A stretch of 64,000 nt of DNA, taken from assembly GCA_963730735.1 (NCBI GenBank), contig CAVSSX010000012.1:248001-312000 (forward strand). The letters run 5' to 3'. Below the pieces are notes generated by a model. That model ran no database searches. It was given only the letters and a program-made list of their open reading frames with translations, and had not been told where the DNA came from. The stretch is from CAVSSX01 sp963730735. GTDB lineage: Bacteria > Actinomycetota > Acidimicrobiia > Acidimicrobiales > RAAP-2. Made by a program: the position numbers and the translations under genes. This document shows positions 33,476 to 42,439 of the stretch, one piece after another. The stretch's first letter is position 1; each line of letters starts with the position of its first letter.

Positions 33476-34278
33476 ACGACCAGCCGCCGGTGGTAGGCCC
33501 AGCGGGCGGCGACCGTGCCGGCCGAGGCCAACGCCAGCAGGTAGGCCACGTGGCCGACCGTCGGCCAGAGCGGCGAGTGGCCCAGCGTGAACCCCCGGCA
33601 CAGGGCCACCCCGTGGTACAGCGGCGTGACCTCGGCCACCACCTGCAACCACCCCGGCAGCTGGTCCACCGGGTAGAAGGTCCCCGAGAACAGGAACAGC
33701 GGAATGATGGCGAACCGGTAGAGCGAGGTGAAGGCCACGTCCTGCTCCTGGGTGGCCGAGAAGGCGCTGATCGGGGCGGCGAAGGCCAGGCCGGTCAGCA
33801 CGGCGGCCGGAATGGCCAGTGGCGCCAACCACGAGTGCACGGTGCCGAAGGCCACCATGACCACGAGGTAGATGCCCGAGACGGTGACCAGCCGGACGGC
33901 GATCCAGGCCAGGTGGCCGAACAGGACGTCGTCCACGCTCAACGGGGTGGCCAGCATGGCCAGGTACGTCCGGACCCACTTGATGGCCCCGAGCACCGGG
34001 TACATCGACTCGTTGGCGGCGATCTGCATCGACGTCCCGGCCATGAGGCCCGGGGCCAGGAAGTCGAGGTAGGACACGCCACCGACCGTGTGGGAGTGGT
34101 GGGTGATCAGCGACCCCAGACCCAGGCCCATGGCCGCCAGGTAGAGCACCGGGAACAGGAAGCTGGTGGCGATCGAGCTCCGCCACGTCCGCTTGTACTG
34201 GTAGGCGTAGTAGCTGAGGGCCCGGAGCCACGTCGGGGTGGGATGACGACGGGTCGGGGCGGGGACGACGGCGACCAT
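33472..34278 (-). CDS. ABC-2 type transporter permease (DrrB/NodJ-like)
   Basis: A 268-residue membrane protein with about six hydrophobic segments. It has the 'SSIATSFLFPVLYLAAMGLGLG' first helix, 'ATPLSVDDVLFGHLAW', the 'FLFSGTFYPVDQLPGWLQ' motif and 'VTPLYHGVALCRGF', all typical of NodJ/DrrB-family exporters of lipids, polyketides or drugs. It lies 7 bases downstream of the ATPase gene and overlaps the second permease by 3-4 bases, so the three are one operon. No transported compound can be named. Confidence 0.85.
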   Translation of the reverse strand: MVAVVPAPTRRHPTPTWLRALSYYAYQYKRTWRSSIATSFLFPVLYLAAMGLGLGSLITHHSHTVGGVSYLDFLAPGLMAGTSMQIAANESMYPVLGAIKWVRTYLAMLATPLSVDDVLFGHLAWIAVRLVTVSGIYLVVMVAFGTVHSWLAPLAIPAAVLTGLAFAAPISAFSATQEQDVAFTSLYRFAIIPLFLFSGTFYPVDQLPGWLQVVAEVTPLYHGVALCRGFTLGHSPLWPTVGHVAYLLALASAGTVAARWAYHRRLVV

Positions 34279-34285
34279 GGCGACC

Positions 34286-35257
34286 TCAGTCGACCAGCGT
34301 GCGCCCGGTCAGCCGGAGGAAGACGTCCTCGAGCGTGGACCGGCGCACCAGCGAGCTTTCCGGACGGTGGCCGCGGCCGAGCACCTCGACCAGGGCGGCG
34401 TCACCGTCGGCCGTGTAGAGCAGGAGGCGGTCGGGGAGCACCTCGATCCGGTCGGCCAGCGGGGCCAGCTCGGGCGCCAGGGCCTCGTGCTCCCCGGCGC
34501 CGAAGCGCAGCTCGAGCACCTCCTTGGTCGAGTAGCGCTCGATCAGGTCCCGGGGCGGCCCCTCGGCGGCGATGCGCCCGTGGTCCATCACCACCAGGCG
34601 GTCACAGAGCTGCTCGGCCTCGTCCATGTAGTGGGTCGTCACCACCAGGGTCACGCCCTCCTGCTTCAACCGGTAGAGGCGGTCCCACAGGAGGTGGCGG
34701 GCCTGGGGGTCGAGACCGGTGGTCGGCTCGTCGAGGATGAGCAGGTCGGGCTCGGAGATGAGCGACCGGGCGATGGTCAGACGCCGCTTCATGCCCCCCG
34801 ACAGCGGCTCGACCTTGTCGCCGGCCCGTTCGGTCAGCTGGGCGAACTCGAGCAGGCGGTCGGCCCGGGCCCGGATGACCTTGCGGGGCAGGTCGAAGTA
34901 GCGGCCGTAGACCATGAGGTTGTCGAGCACCGTGAGCTCGAGGTCGAGCGAGTCCTCCTGGGGCACCAGACCGATCCGGGCGCGGATGGCCGGGCCGTGG
35001 GTCGACGGGTCCATCCCGAGGACCCGGAGGGTGCCGGCCGAGAGCGGGGACATGCAGGCGATCATCCGCATGGTCGAGGTCTTCCCGGCGCCGTTGGGGC
35101 CGAGGAAGCCGAAGGACTCCCCCCGGGCGATGTCGAAGTCCACCCCGTCGACGGCCACGAAGTCGCCGAAGCGCTTGACCAGGCCCCGGGCGTGGATCAG
35201 CGACCCCCCGTCGACGGGATCGCCGGCCGGCCGGTCGGCGAGAGGGGCGTTCGGCAT
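34286..35257 (-). CDS. ABC transporter ATP-binding protein (DrrA/NodI-like)
   Basis: A 323-residue ATPase. Walker A GPNGAGKTS lies at about residues 53-61, the Q-loop is LVPQEDSLD, the signature is LSGGMKRRL, Walker B is LLILDEPTTGLD and the H-loop is VVTTHYMDEA. The C-terminal 80 residues form the extra domain found in NodI/DrrA proteins. The 'SGGMKRR' variant signature is typical of drug and lipid exporters. It is the first gene of the exporter operon; the adenosine deaminase gene is divergent, 51 bases away, so the promoters of both overlap. Confidence 0.9.
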   Translation of the reverse strand: MPNAPLADRPAGDPVDGGSLIHARGLVKRFGDFVAVDGVDFDIARGESFGFLGPNGAGKTSTMRMIACMSPLSAGTLRVLGMDPSTHGPAIRARIGLVPQEDSLDLELTVLDNLMVYGRYFDLPRKVIRARADRLLEFAQLTERAGDKVEPLSGGMKRRLTIARSLISEPDLLILDEPTTGLDPQARHLLWDRLYRLKQEGVTLVVTTHYMDEAEQLCDRLVVMDHGRIAAEGPPRDLIERYSTKEVLELRFGAGEHEALAPELAPLADRIEVLPDRLLLYTADGDAALVEVLGRGHRPESSLVRRSTLEDVFLRLTGRTLVD

Positions 35258-35308
35258 GGCCCGACGCTACCGACCGGCTCGTCGTCGTCGCCGCGGCATG
35301 CTGGCCGG

Positions 35309-36362
35309 ATGGACACCCACCCCACCCCACCACCGGTCGACGCCGACTGGATCCGCCGGCTGCCCAAGGCCGAGGTCCACCTGCATCTCGAGGGCTGTGT
35401 CCCCCATCACCTGGTGGTGTCGGCCGCCGACCGCCAGGGGGTCGAGCCCCCCGGTGACCGCACCGCCCCGCCGACGATCACCAGCCTGGCTGGCCTCCTC
35501 TCGTACCTCGACCGCTCCTGCGGGCTGATCGAGCGGGCCGAGGACCTCGAGACCATGGCCTACCAACTGGCCGAACGGGCCACGGCCTCGGGCGCCGGCT
35601 ACGTCGACGTGATCACCAACCCGACCCACTGGCCGCACTGGCAAGGGCGGCTGGACGACATGGTCGACGCCCTCGACTCGGGGTTCCGCTCGGCCGAGGC
35701 CGACGGCTGGGCCTCGGCCGGCCTGTGCGTGAGCCTGAAGCGCACCCAGTCGGCCAGCGCCGCCCGGGAGCTGGTCGACGGGCTGGTCGACCCGGCGCCA
35801 TCCCCGGGTCGTCGGCCTGTCGATCGACGGCGACGAGTCGGGTGGCTCCCACAACGAGCGGTTCGCCGAGGCGTTCGCCCGGGCCGGCGCGGCCGGCCTC
35901 CGGCGCTGTGCCCACGCCGGTGAGTCGAGCGGGGCCGAGGGCGTGCGCCAGGCCATCGAGGTGCTCGGCGCCGAGCGCATCGACCACGGCGTGCGCTGCA
36001 CCGAGTCGGCCGAGGTCACCGCACTGGTCGTCGACCGGGGCGTGCCCCTCGACATCTGTCCGACCTCGAACGTGGTCCTCGGGGTCACCGGGAGCCTGGC
36101 GACGCACCCGGTCGAGGCCCTGCGGGCCGCCGGGGCCCGGGTCTCGCTCAACACCGACGACCCCCTCCTCTACGGCATCGACCTGGCCGGCGAGTACCAA
36201 CGGTGCGCCACCACCTTCGGGTGGGGCCGGGCCGAGCTGGGGGCGATCGCCCGGACCGCCATCGAGGCCTCCTTCGCCGACCAGGACCGGCGGGCCGGGC
36301 TCCTGGCCGACCTCGACGCCTACCTGGTGGCCGGCCCGACCGGCGGCCGGGACCAGGCGTGA
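35309..36362 (+). CDS. Adenosine/adenine deaminase family protein, one frameshift
   Basis: A Zn-dependent purine deaminase of about 350 residues after correction. The metal HxH is HLHLEG (H24, H26). Downstream come RCAHAGESSG (catalytic Glu and metal His), 'RIDHGVRCTE' and 'VSLNTDDPLLYG' (metal Asp). A +1 near 35800-35805 separates LVDPAPSP from RVVGLSIDGDESG. The variant IDHG rather than IGHG and the modest length leave adenosine versus adenine (or an aminofutalosine-type substrate) open. It is followed by a nucleobase permease gene, which supports purine salvage. Confidence 0.75.
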
Positions 36363-36570
36363 AATCTGGAATTCACGCGGTGGTGCTTGACGTCACGCCC
36401 CGTTCGCCCCATCGTGTCCCCAACACCGAAACGGCTACGTGGGGTACAGGCACGAGGGGCACCGCGGCCGGCTGGGCCGCCGGGGTCCAGGGGGGCTCGG
36501 ACCGCACGGTGACCGGCTCGGGGTTCGGCACCGTGGCCCCACGGGCTGTCCGACGACCCCAGGAGACCAT

Positions 36571-38068
36571 GTGACGGCGACCCTCGACACCGGCCAGGAG
36601 CTGCCCCAGGCCGACCAGGCGTTCCGCGTCGAGACCAACGGGATCAACTTCATCCCCCTCGACCGAGCGCTGGGCGTCGCCGCGCGACGTCGGGGGCATG
36701 TGGGCCGGGGCCAGCGTCCAGATCGAGTACTTCATCTACGGCGCCATCCTGATGACCTTCGGGTTCTCGTTCGGCCAGGCCCTCTCGCTGATCATCATCG
36801 GCAACCTCTCGTACTTCCTGCTCGGCCTGGCCAGCCTCCAGGGTCCCCAGACCGGCACCACGGTCTTCGCCATCAACCGGGCCGGCTTCGGACCCAACGG
36901 CTCGCGGATCATCGCCTTCTTCAACTGGCTGACCCAGATCGGCTTCGAGGTCGAGGGCCTCATCCTGATCGTCGGGGCCTTCCTGGTGCTCCAGATCAAG
37001 GCCGGCTTCGACCCCGGCGACCCGGCCAAGGTCATCTTCGTCCTGGTCGCCGTGGCCATCCAGGGCGTCCTGCCGGTGCTGGGCCACGCCACCATCGTGA
37101 AGGTCCTGCGGGCCCTGGTCGTGCCCTTCATCATCCTCTTCGCCGTCCTGCTCGGCTTCGCCATCCCCCACGCCACCATCCACGGCGTGGCGCACGGGGC
37201 CGACTGGCCGACCTACATGGAGGGCCTGGCCTTCACCATCACCCTGTCGGGCCTGGGCTGGGTCGAGTGCGGGAACGACTACTCGCGCTACTGCAAGCCC
37301 GACGCCTCGAAGTCGGCCATCGTCGGGTGGGTGTTCCTGGGCACGGCGCTGCCCGAGATCCTGATCATGTCCCTCGGGGCGGCGGTCGGCACCTTCTTGA
37401 CCAAGGTCGGAACCTCGAGCAACGCCTTCTTGCCCTTCGCCCACCAGAACTACATCCCGGCCTGGTTCGTCGACGTCTTCCTGATCTTCGCCATCATCCA
37501 GCTCTTCGCCATCAACAGCCTGGACATGTACTCCTCGGGCGTGACCCTCCAGGCCCTCGGGTTGAAGGTCAAGCGCTACCAGGCGGTGCTGCTGGACTGC
37601 GCCATCGCCCTGGCCATCACCATGTACGCCGTCTTCAACTCGTCCTTCAACACCTACCTGAAGGACTTCGTCGACCTGGTGATCGTGTGGATCGCCCCGT
37701 GGGCCGCCATCTACCTGGTCGACTGGGCGATGCGTCGCTACCGCTACGTGCCCGGGGAGCTGCAGCGGACCGACAAAGGCAGCCTCTACTACCGAAACGG
37801 CGGCTTCTGGTGGCCGGCCCTCATCGCCCAGCTGGCCGGGATGTACGCCGCCGTCCTCGGGCTGGCGCCCGCCCCGGGCATCACGTTCCCGCACTGGCTC
37901 AACCCGATCACCTACGCCACCCGTGACAGCTTCGGCTTCGGGGCCGACTTCAGCATCTTCCTCGGCATGGCCGTCGGTGGCCTGCTGTACCTGGCCCTGG
38001 CCTGGCGGGGCGTACGCCGGCAGGCCGACCGCCAGGACGAGATGCTCCTGGCCCAGGGCCTCCTCTGA
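36571..38068 (+). CDS. NCS1-family nucleobase permease, one frameshift
   Basis: A purine/cytosine permease of about 498 residues with roughly 12 membrane segments. The GTG at 36571 after AGGAGACCAT opens VTATLDTGQELPQ; the family signature NGINFIP is followed by a +1 at 36662-36664. Removing one C restores DERWASPRDVGGMWAGASVQIEYF, a canonical NCS1 first-helix region. Further landmarks are 'GWVECGNDYSRYC' and 'WWPALIAQLAGMYAAVLGL'. It probably imports cytosine, adenine or a related base with H+ or Na+, feeding the deaminases and phosphoribosyltransferases around it. The 208-base leader holds a CACGGTG/CACCGTG hairpin but no recognisable riboswitch. Confidence 0.8.
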
Positions 38069-38075
38069 GCGGGCG

Positions 38076-38091
38076 CCCGACCCGGGTCGGG
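38076..38091. terminator. Palindrome CCCGACCCGGGTCGGG between convergent genes
   Basis: A perfect 16-base palindrome lies 8 bases after the permease stop and 7 before the phosphoribosyltransferase stop. As a hairpin it lacks a loop until it opens a few pairs. Its position fits a bidirectional terminator. Confidence 0.45.
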
Positions 38092-38097
38092 GTCGGC

Positions 38098-38766
38098 TCA
38101 GGCCGACGGCCGGGACGGGGCGGCGTTCGAGGCGGCGTCGGCCGGGCTCGACCCACCGCCGCCTTCCCAGTCCTCGACCAGGCCGCCGTCGGCGTCGTGG
38201 CGGAACAGGGGGATGGCGCCGAGGGCCCGCACCAGGTCGGCGTCATCGCCCAGGGTGGCCCGCCACTTGTTGCCTTCGGTCACCAGGGTGCCGATGACGA
38301 TCGGCTCGGCCCCGACGCTGCGCATCAGGTTGAGGGCCGCCCGGGTCGAGCCGCCGGTCGAGATCACGTCGTCGACCACCGCCACCCGGCGGCCGGCCAC
38401 CGCCGCCAGTCGGGCCCGGTCGAAGAGCAGGCGCTGGGTGCTGGCCGTGGTGATCGACTTGACCTCCTCGGTCACCGCATCGGCCAGGTGGATCTTGGGC
38501 GTCTTGTGCAAGATGACGTAGTCGTCGAGCCCCAGGGCCCGGGTGACCTCGATGGCCAGCGGGATGCCCATGGTCGCCACCGACACCACGATCTCCGGCT
38601 CGTACGGCGCCAGCATGGCCGCCAGGTCGGTCCCGGCCGTGGCGGCGAACCCCACGCCGTGGTCGACCGAGATCAACAGGGCGATGGTCAGGTCGGGGGC
38701 GATGGCCACCAGCGGGACGTCCACCTGCTGGGAGCCGACCGCCACCTGGTAGCGGGCGCTCTGCAC
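38098..38766 (-). CDS. Purine phosphoribosyltransferase-like protein
   Basis: A type I phosphoribosyltransferase of about 222 residues. The PRPP-binding signature is VAVVDDVISTGGSTRAAL. The N-terminal half carries 'PYEPEIVVSVATMGIPLAIEVTRALGLDDYVILHKTPK', resembling adenine/xanthine phosphoribosyltransferases. The frame is open to a TTG at 38802, but that overlaps the divergent cytosine deaminase gene; the GTG at 38766 avoids the overlap and is my choice, with low certainty. It would convert an imported or deaminated base plus PRPP to the nucleotide. The C-terminal 35 residues are Gly/Ser/Ala-rich and look disordered. Confidence 0.75.
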   Translation of the reverse strand: MQSARYQVAVGSQQVDVPLVAIAPDLTIALLISVDHGVGFAATAGTDLAAMLAPYEPEIVVSVATMGIPLAIEVTRALGLDDYVILHKTPKIHLADAVTEEVKSITTASTQRLLFDRARLAAVAGRRVAVVDDVISTGGSTRAALNLMRSVGAEPIVIGTLVTEGNKWRATLGDDADLVRALGAIPLFRHDADGGLVEDWEGGGGSSPADAASNAAPSRPSA

Positions 38767-38792
38767 GCCCGCGATGGTGGCCGGTGCCGCCC

Positions 38793-39284
38793 ATGACCGC
38801 AAATGGACACCCGCCGCTCGACCGGCCGACGGCCGAGCGGTTCCTCGACGTGGCCCTGGAGGAGGCCCGGGCCGGGGCCCGGGCCGGGGGCATCCCCATC
38901 GGCGCCGCCCTCTTCCACCGTGACGGCACGCTGCTCGGCCGGGGCCACAACCGCCGGGTCCAGGACGACGACCCCTCGGTCCACGCCGAGACCTCGGCCT
39001 TCCGGGACGCCGGCCGGCGGCGGGACTACCCCGACTGCGTGATGGTGACCACCCTGTCGCCCTGCTGGTACTGCAGCGGCCTGGTCCGCCAGTTCCGGAT
39101 CGGGGCGATCGTGGTCGGCGAGTCCCGGACCTTCGTCGGCGGCCACGACTGGCTGGCCGGCCTCGGCATCGAGGTCGTCCACCTCGACGACGACCGCTGC
39201 GCGTCGCTCCTCGGGGCGTTCATCGCCCAGCACCCCGAGGTGTGGCACGAGGACATCGGTCACCTGGGCGAGCCCGAGGACTGA
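38793..39284 (+). CDS. Cytosine deaminase, yeast FCY1-like (CDA fold)
   Basis: A 163-residue Zn enzyme of the cytidine-deaminase fold. HAE (H64, E66) and PCWYC (P90, C91, C94) supply the metal ligands and the proton shuttle. The C-terminal 'HPEVWHEDIGH' closely echoes the 'RPQDWFEDIGE' end of yeast Fcy1, as does GGIPIGAAL near the N-terminus. It would deaminate cytosine to uracil, the substrate of the uracil phosphoribosyltransferase encoded 0.4 kb away. Most bacteria use the unrelated amidohydrolase CodA, so this type is notable. An alternative GTG start lies at 38784. Confidence 0.8.
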   Translation: MTANGHPPLDRPTAERFLDVALEEARAGARAGGIPIGAALFHRDGTLLGRGHNRRVQDDDPSVHAETSAFRDAGRRRDYPDCVMVTTLSPCWYCSGLVRQFRIGAIVVGESRTFVGGHDWLAGLGIEVVHLDDDRCASLLGAFIAQHPEVWHEDIGHLGEPED

Positions 39285-39301
39285 GCCGGCGCCCGATCGG
39301 A

Positions 39302-39649
39302 TCAGTGGGGTGGCCGCAACCCGAAGCCCTGGATGGTCAAGTCGCCCTCCTCCACGTCGAACAGGACGCGGACCGATCCGGCCCACAGCAACCAGACCTC
39401 CCGGCCCTGCTGGGGTGGCAGTGACTGGGCCGACCACATGATGTCGTCGAGGGTCATCTCCTTCAGGTAGGCCAGGGCCTGCTCGGCCGGCCGGCCGAGC
39501 TCGGTGATCTGCCGGGCGGCGTGCGAGGAGAGCAGCACGTCGAAGGTCGGGGCGCCGACGCCGAGTTCGTCGGCGGTCGGCTCCAGGTCGTCGAACTCGT
39601 CGTCCATGTCGTCGTCGTCCCACCGGTCCCGGCGGCGCTCCTCGACCAC
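39302..39649 (-). CDS. Small protein with possible RelE/ParE-like fold
   Basis: About 115 residues from the GTG at 39649, or 101 from the ATG at 39607. An acidic N-terminus (DDDDMDDEFDDLEPTADE) precedes 'TFDVLLSSHAARQITEL', a helical segment, 'GREVWLLWAGSVRVLFDVEEGDLTIQGFGLRP'. The last strands, with VRVLFDVEE and an ending QGFGLRP, resemble RelE/ParE toxins, but no antitoxin gene is adjacent and the catalytic residues are not evident. It begins 8 bases after the uracil phosphoribosyltransferase stop, so it is probably co-transcribed. Function unknown. Confidence 0.55.
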   Translation of the reverse strand: MVEERRRDRWDDDDMDDEFDDLEPTADELGVGAPTFDVLLSSHAARQITELGRPAEQALAYLKEMTLDDIMWSAQSLPPQQGREVWLLWAGSVRVLFDVEEGDLTIQGFGLRPPH

Positions 39650-39657
39650 GGCGCCGC

Positions 39658-40344
39658 CTAGACGGGGGGCCCGAACAGGCGGTCGCCGGCATCGCCCAGT
39701 CCGGGCACGATGTAGCCCCGGTCGTCGAGCTCGGGGTCGACCCCGGCACAGGCCACCCGCACGTCGGGGTAGGCGGCGTGGAAGCGGGCCAGGCCCGGCG
39801 CCGAGGCGATCAGGCAGAGCACCAGGATGTGGGCGGCGCCCCGCTCGGCGATGAGGTCGCACACGGTGATCAGGGAGCCGCCGGTGGCCAGCATCGGGTC
39901 GCACACGATCACCCGACGACCGGTCAGGTCGGCCGGGAGCCGCTCCAGGTAGACCGAGGAGGCCAGGGTCGACTCGTCGCGCCGGAGCCCGACGTGGGCC
40001 ACTTCGGTGAGCGGCAGGACCTGCTGGACGGCCGGGACCATCCCGAGACCCGCCCGGAGCACCGGCACGACCAGGACCGACTCGCTGATCCGTTCCCCGG
40101 CGGCTCCGGCGACCACCGGGGTGTCGACCAGGACCGGGGTCGTGGCCAGGTCGCGCAGGGCCTCGTAGGCCACCCACCGCGAGATCTCGGTCACCAGGTC
40201 GCGGAACGCGTCGCTGCTGGTGGCGGCGTCCCGCAGCGACGTCACCCGGTGGGCCACCACCGGGTGGTCGACCACCAGCACCGTGTCGTCACGCTCGACC
40301 GCTGGTCCGGACCCCACCTCGGCGAGGCTAGCGGTCGCCCTCAA
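39658..40344 (-). CDS. upp: Uracil phosphoribosyltransferase
   Basis: A 228-residue enzyme converting uracil and PRPP to UMP. It has 'VLVVDHPVVAHRVTSLRD' at the N-terminus, 'VPVLRAGLGMV' in the uracil-binding region, the PRPP motif CDPMLATGGS at 148-157 and the diagnostic C-terminus 'GYIVPGLGDAGDRLFGP'. The TTG at 40344 overlaps the stop of the upstream deacylase gene (TTGA), pointing to translational coupling; a downstream GTG at codon 10 or 16 is possible. With the permease and cytosine deaminase nearby it completes a cytosine-to-UMP salvage route. Confidence 0.9.
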   Translation of the reverse strand: MRATASLAEVGSGPAVERDDTVLVVDHPVVAHRVTSLRDAATSSDAFRDLVTEISRWVAYEALRDLATTPVLVDTPVVAGAAGERISESVLVVPVLRAGLGMVPAVQQVLPLTEVAHVGLRRDESTLASSVYLERLPADLTGRRVIVCDPMLATGGSLITVCDLIAERGAAHILVLCLIASAPGLARFHAAYPDVRVACAGVDPELDDRGYIVPGLGDAGDRLFGPPV

Positions 40345-42071
40345 GCGGCGGTGGTGGGCACCACCGAGCGGGTGTCACGGCCCGACCGCAGCAGCGTGCC
40401 GGGCACGGCGCCGGTGGGCTTGCCGTCGACCACCGTTGCCGTCCCGTTCACCAGCACCCGGACGACGCCGACCGAGTCGGCCACCAGTCGGGCCGAACCG
40501 CCCGGAAGGTCCTCGACCAGGTAGGCCGGGCCGGAGTCGACCACCGCCGGGTCGAAGACGGCGAGGTCGGCGCACATCCCCTCGGCGATCCGGCCGCGGC
40601 CCTCGAGGCCGAACAGCTCCGCCGGCTGGCTGGTCATCATCTGCACCGCCCGCTCGACCGGCACCAGCTGACGGCCCCGGAGGCAGTCGGCCAAGAAGGC
40701 GGTCGGGAAGCTGGCCCCGCACATGCGGTCGAGATGGGCACCGGCGTCCGAACCACCGGCCATGGCCCGGGGGTCGGCCAGCGTCTCGGCCCGCAGGGCC
40801 CAGGTGGCCTCGTCCCCGTCGGCCGGCTGCGGCCAGAGCACGGTGCGCAACTCGTCGGCCAGGACGATGTCGACCAGCGTGTCGAAGGTGTCCGCACCCC
40901 GTTCGGCGGCGATGTCGGCCACCGAGCGATGGGCCAGACCGTCGTTGGCCGGCGAGTAGGTGTCGCCGATGACGTAGCTCTCCCACCGGGCCAGGCCGGC
41001 GAACACGCCGGCCTCGGGCGAGTGGGCCACGTCGTTGAGCCGCGTGCGCACCGCCGGGTCGGCCAGGGCGGCCATGCGCTCGGGGATCGGGAGGTTCATG
41101 ACGTCGCCCCACCCCGGGATGAGGAACAGGGCGCAGAAGTTCCGGAAGCTCATGTTCATCGGGACCAGGGTGGGCATGGTCAGGGCCACGATGCGCCCGC
41201 CGGCCTCCTCCGCCGCCGTGGAGGCCGCCAACTGGTGCGCCTGCTTCTCGGGGTGCTCGCCGTCGAGGGCCAGCACGTTCCAGTTGAGGGGCCGTTCGGC
41301 GGTGACCGACATGGCCACCATGAGCTCGACCTCCTCGTCGCTGAAGCCCTCGAGGCAGCCGGTGGTGATGTACTCGAGCGTCGTGCCCTCGTGGTCCCGC
41401 ACCTCGGCGCAGAAGGCCAGCATCTCGCGGCGATCGGCATAGCGGGACGAGATGGGCTGGCCGTCGCCGTCGGAGTGGGTACGCGACTGGCTGGAGGAGA
41501 ACCCGAGCCCCCCCTCGGCCAACGAGTCGCCGAGGAGCTGGCGCATGGCGGTGATCTCGTCGTCGGTGGCCACCTCGGTCGCCCGCTCGGCTCCCATCAC
41601 CTTGCGTCGCAGGGCGCAGTGGCCGACGAGGAAGCCGGCGTTGACGCCGAGGCTGCCGTCGAGGGCGGCGAGGTACTCGCCGAACGACGACCAGTTCCAC
41701 GGGACGCCCTGCTCGAGCGCCGCCAGCGGCATGCCCTCGACCTTGGCCATCATCTCCCGGATGTAGTTGGCGTCCTTGGCGTCGATCGGGGCCAGCGTGA
41801 AGCCGCAGTTGCCGCCGATCACCGTGGTCACCCCGTGGAGGTTGGACGGTGACGCCGAGGGGTCCCAGAACAACTGGGCGTCGTAGTGGGTGTGGGGATC
41901 GATGATGCCCGGCGTGATCAACAGCCCGGTGGCGTCGAGCTCCTCCCGGCCCCCTTCGGTGACCTCGCCCACGGCGACGATCCGGCCACCGTCGATGGCG
42001 ATGTCGGCCGTGAACCCCGGCTGGCCGGTGCCGTCGAGGACGGTCCCGCCGCGGATGACGAAGTCGAACAT
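40341..42071 (-). CDS. D-aminoacylase / N-acyl-D-amino-acid deacylase family amidohydrolase
   Basis: A 576-residue amidohydrolase-3 family protein. The HxH metal pair is in DPHTHYD (residues 58-64), 'GGNCGFTLAP' supplies the Cys characteristic of D-aminoacylases, 'VGHCALRRKVMG' follows, and the late metal Asp is in 'GGSDAGAHLDRMC'. The C-terminal 'AEGMCADLAVFDPAVV' is the family's closing beta motif. It would hydrolyse N-acyl bonds of D-amino acids or a related amide or cyclic substrate; dihydropyrimidinase-like activity is a less likely alternative. It is upstream of and coupled to upp. Confidence 0.85.
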   Translation of the reverse strand: MFDFVIRGGTVLDGTGQPGFTADIAIDGGRIVAVGEVTEGGREELDATGLLITPGIIDPHTHYDAQLFWDPSASPSNLHGVTTVIGGNCGFTLAPIDAKDANYIREMMAKVEGMPLAALEQGVPWNWSSFGEYLAALDGSLGVNAGFLVGHCALRRKVMGAERATEVATDDEITAMRQLLGDSLAEGGLGFSSSQSRTHSDGDGQPISSRYADRREMLAFCAEVRDHEGTTLEYITTGCLEGFSDEEVELMVAMSVTAERPLNWNVLALDGEHPEKQAHQLAASTAAEEAGGRIVALTMPTLVPMNMSFRNFCALFLIPGWGDVMNLPIPERMAALADPAVRTRLNDVAHSPEAGVFAGLARWESYVIGDTYSPANDGLAHRSVADIAAERGADTFDTLVDIVLADELRTVLWPQPADGDEATWALRAETLADPRAMAGGSDAGAHLDRMCGASFPTAFLADCLRGRQLVPVERAVQMMTSQPAELFGLEGRGRIAEGMCADLAVFDPAVVDSGPAYLVEDLPGGSARLVADSVGVVRVLVNGTATVVDGKPTGAVPGTLLRSGRDTRSVVPTTAA

Positions 42072-42437
42072 GGTGCGCTCCCGCTCTTTCGATGGCCCCG
42101 GTGACCCGGCCCACGCCGAGCGGGACCTCGCCCGAACTGACTGTGTGAGTGTAGACGGGGCCGTTCGGCCCCTCGACCCCCGATGGAGGCCCGCCCGCCG
42201 GTCGAGGGAACGTTCGGTCCCGCCTATGCTCTTACCTTAACGTCAACGTCATAGTTCCCGACCCGGCGACAGACCGGCCGCTGCTGCCCACGGCGGCGAC
42301 CCGACGTCGGCGGCGATGAGCGGGCCGGGATCGTCCCGGTGCGGCCGGATGCGGTGAGCGCTGCGCAGCTCGAGTGGACCAGGCGGCGGGCGGGGGCGAC
42401 CGTCACCGTCCGTCGATCTATTCGATACTCTAATAGT
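42072..42437. other. 366-base divergent control region
   Basis: No gene is seen between the deacylase start and the MarR gene. It includes GAACGTTC (42208-42215), a direct repeat ACGTCA-ACGTCA at about 42240-42251 beside an AT-rich patch (CTTACCTTAACGTC), and the palindrome at the MarR start. These probably include promoters for both directions. Confidence 0.6.
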
Positions 42438-42439
42438 AT
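42425..42439. promoter_or_regulatory. Palindrome ATACTctaatAGTAT overlapping the marR start
   Basis: A perfect 5+5 inverted repeat runs up to the ATG at 42438, in a sharply AT-rich 25-base patch. It is well placed for MarR autorepression. GATACT at 42424-42429 could also be a -10 box with transcription starting at the ATG, giving a leaderless mRNA; no ribosome site is visible. Confidence 0.5.

Noticed and set aside
36363..36570. A purine or other riboswitch in the leader of the NCS1 permease gene
   Set aside because: Apart from a 7-bp hairpin near 36505-36535 there is no conserved purine-riboswitch core (no TATA-n-loop and paired loops).
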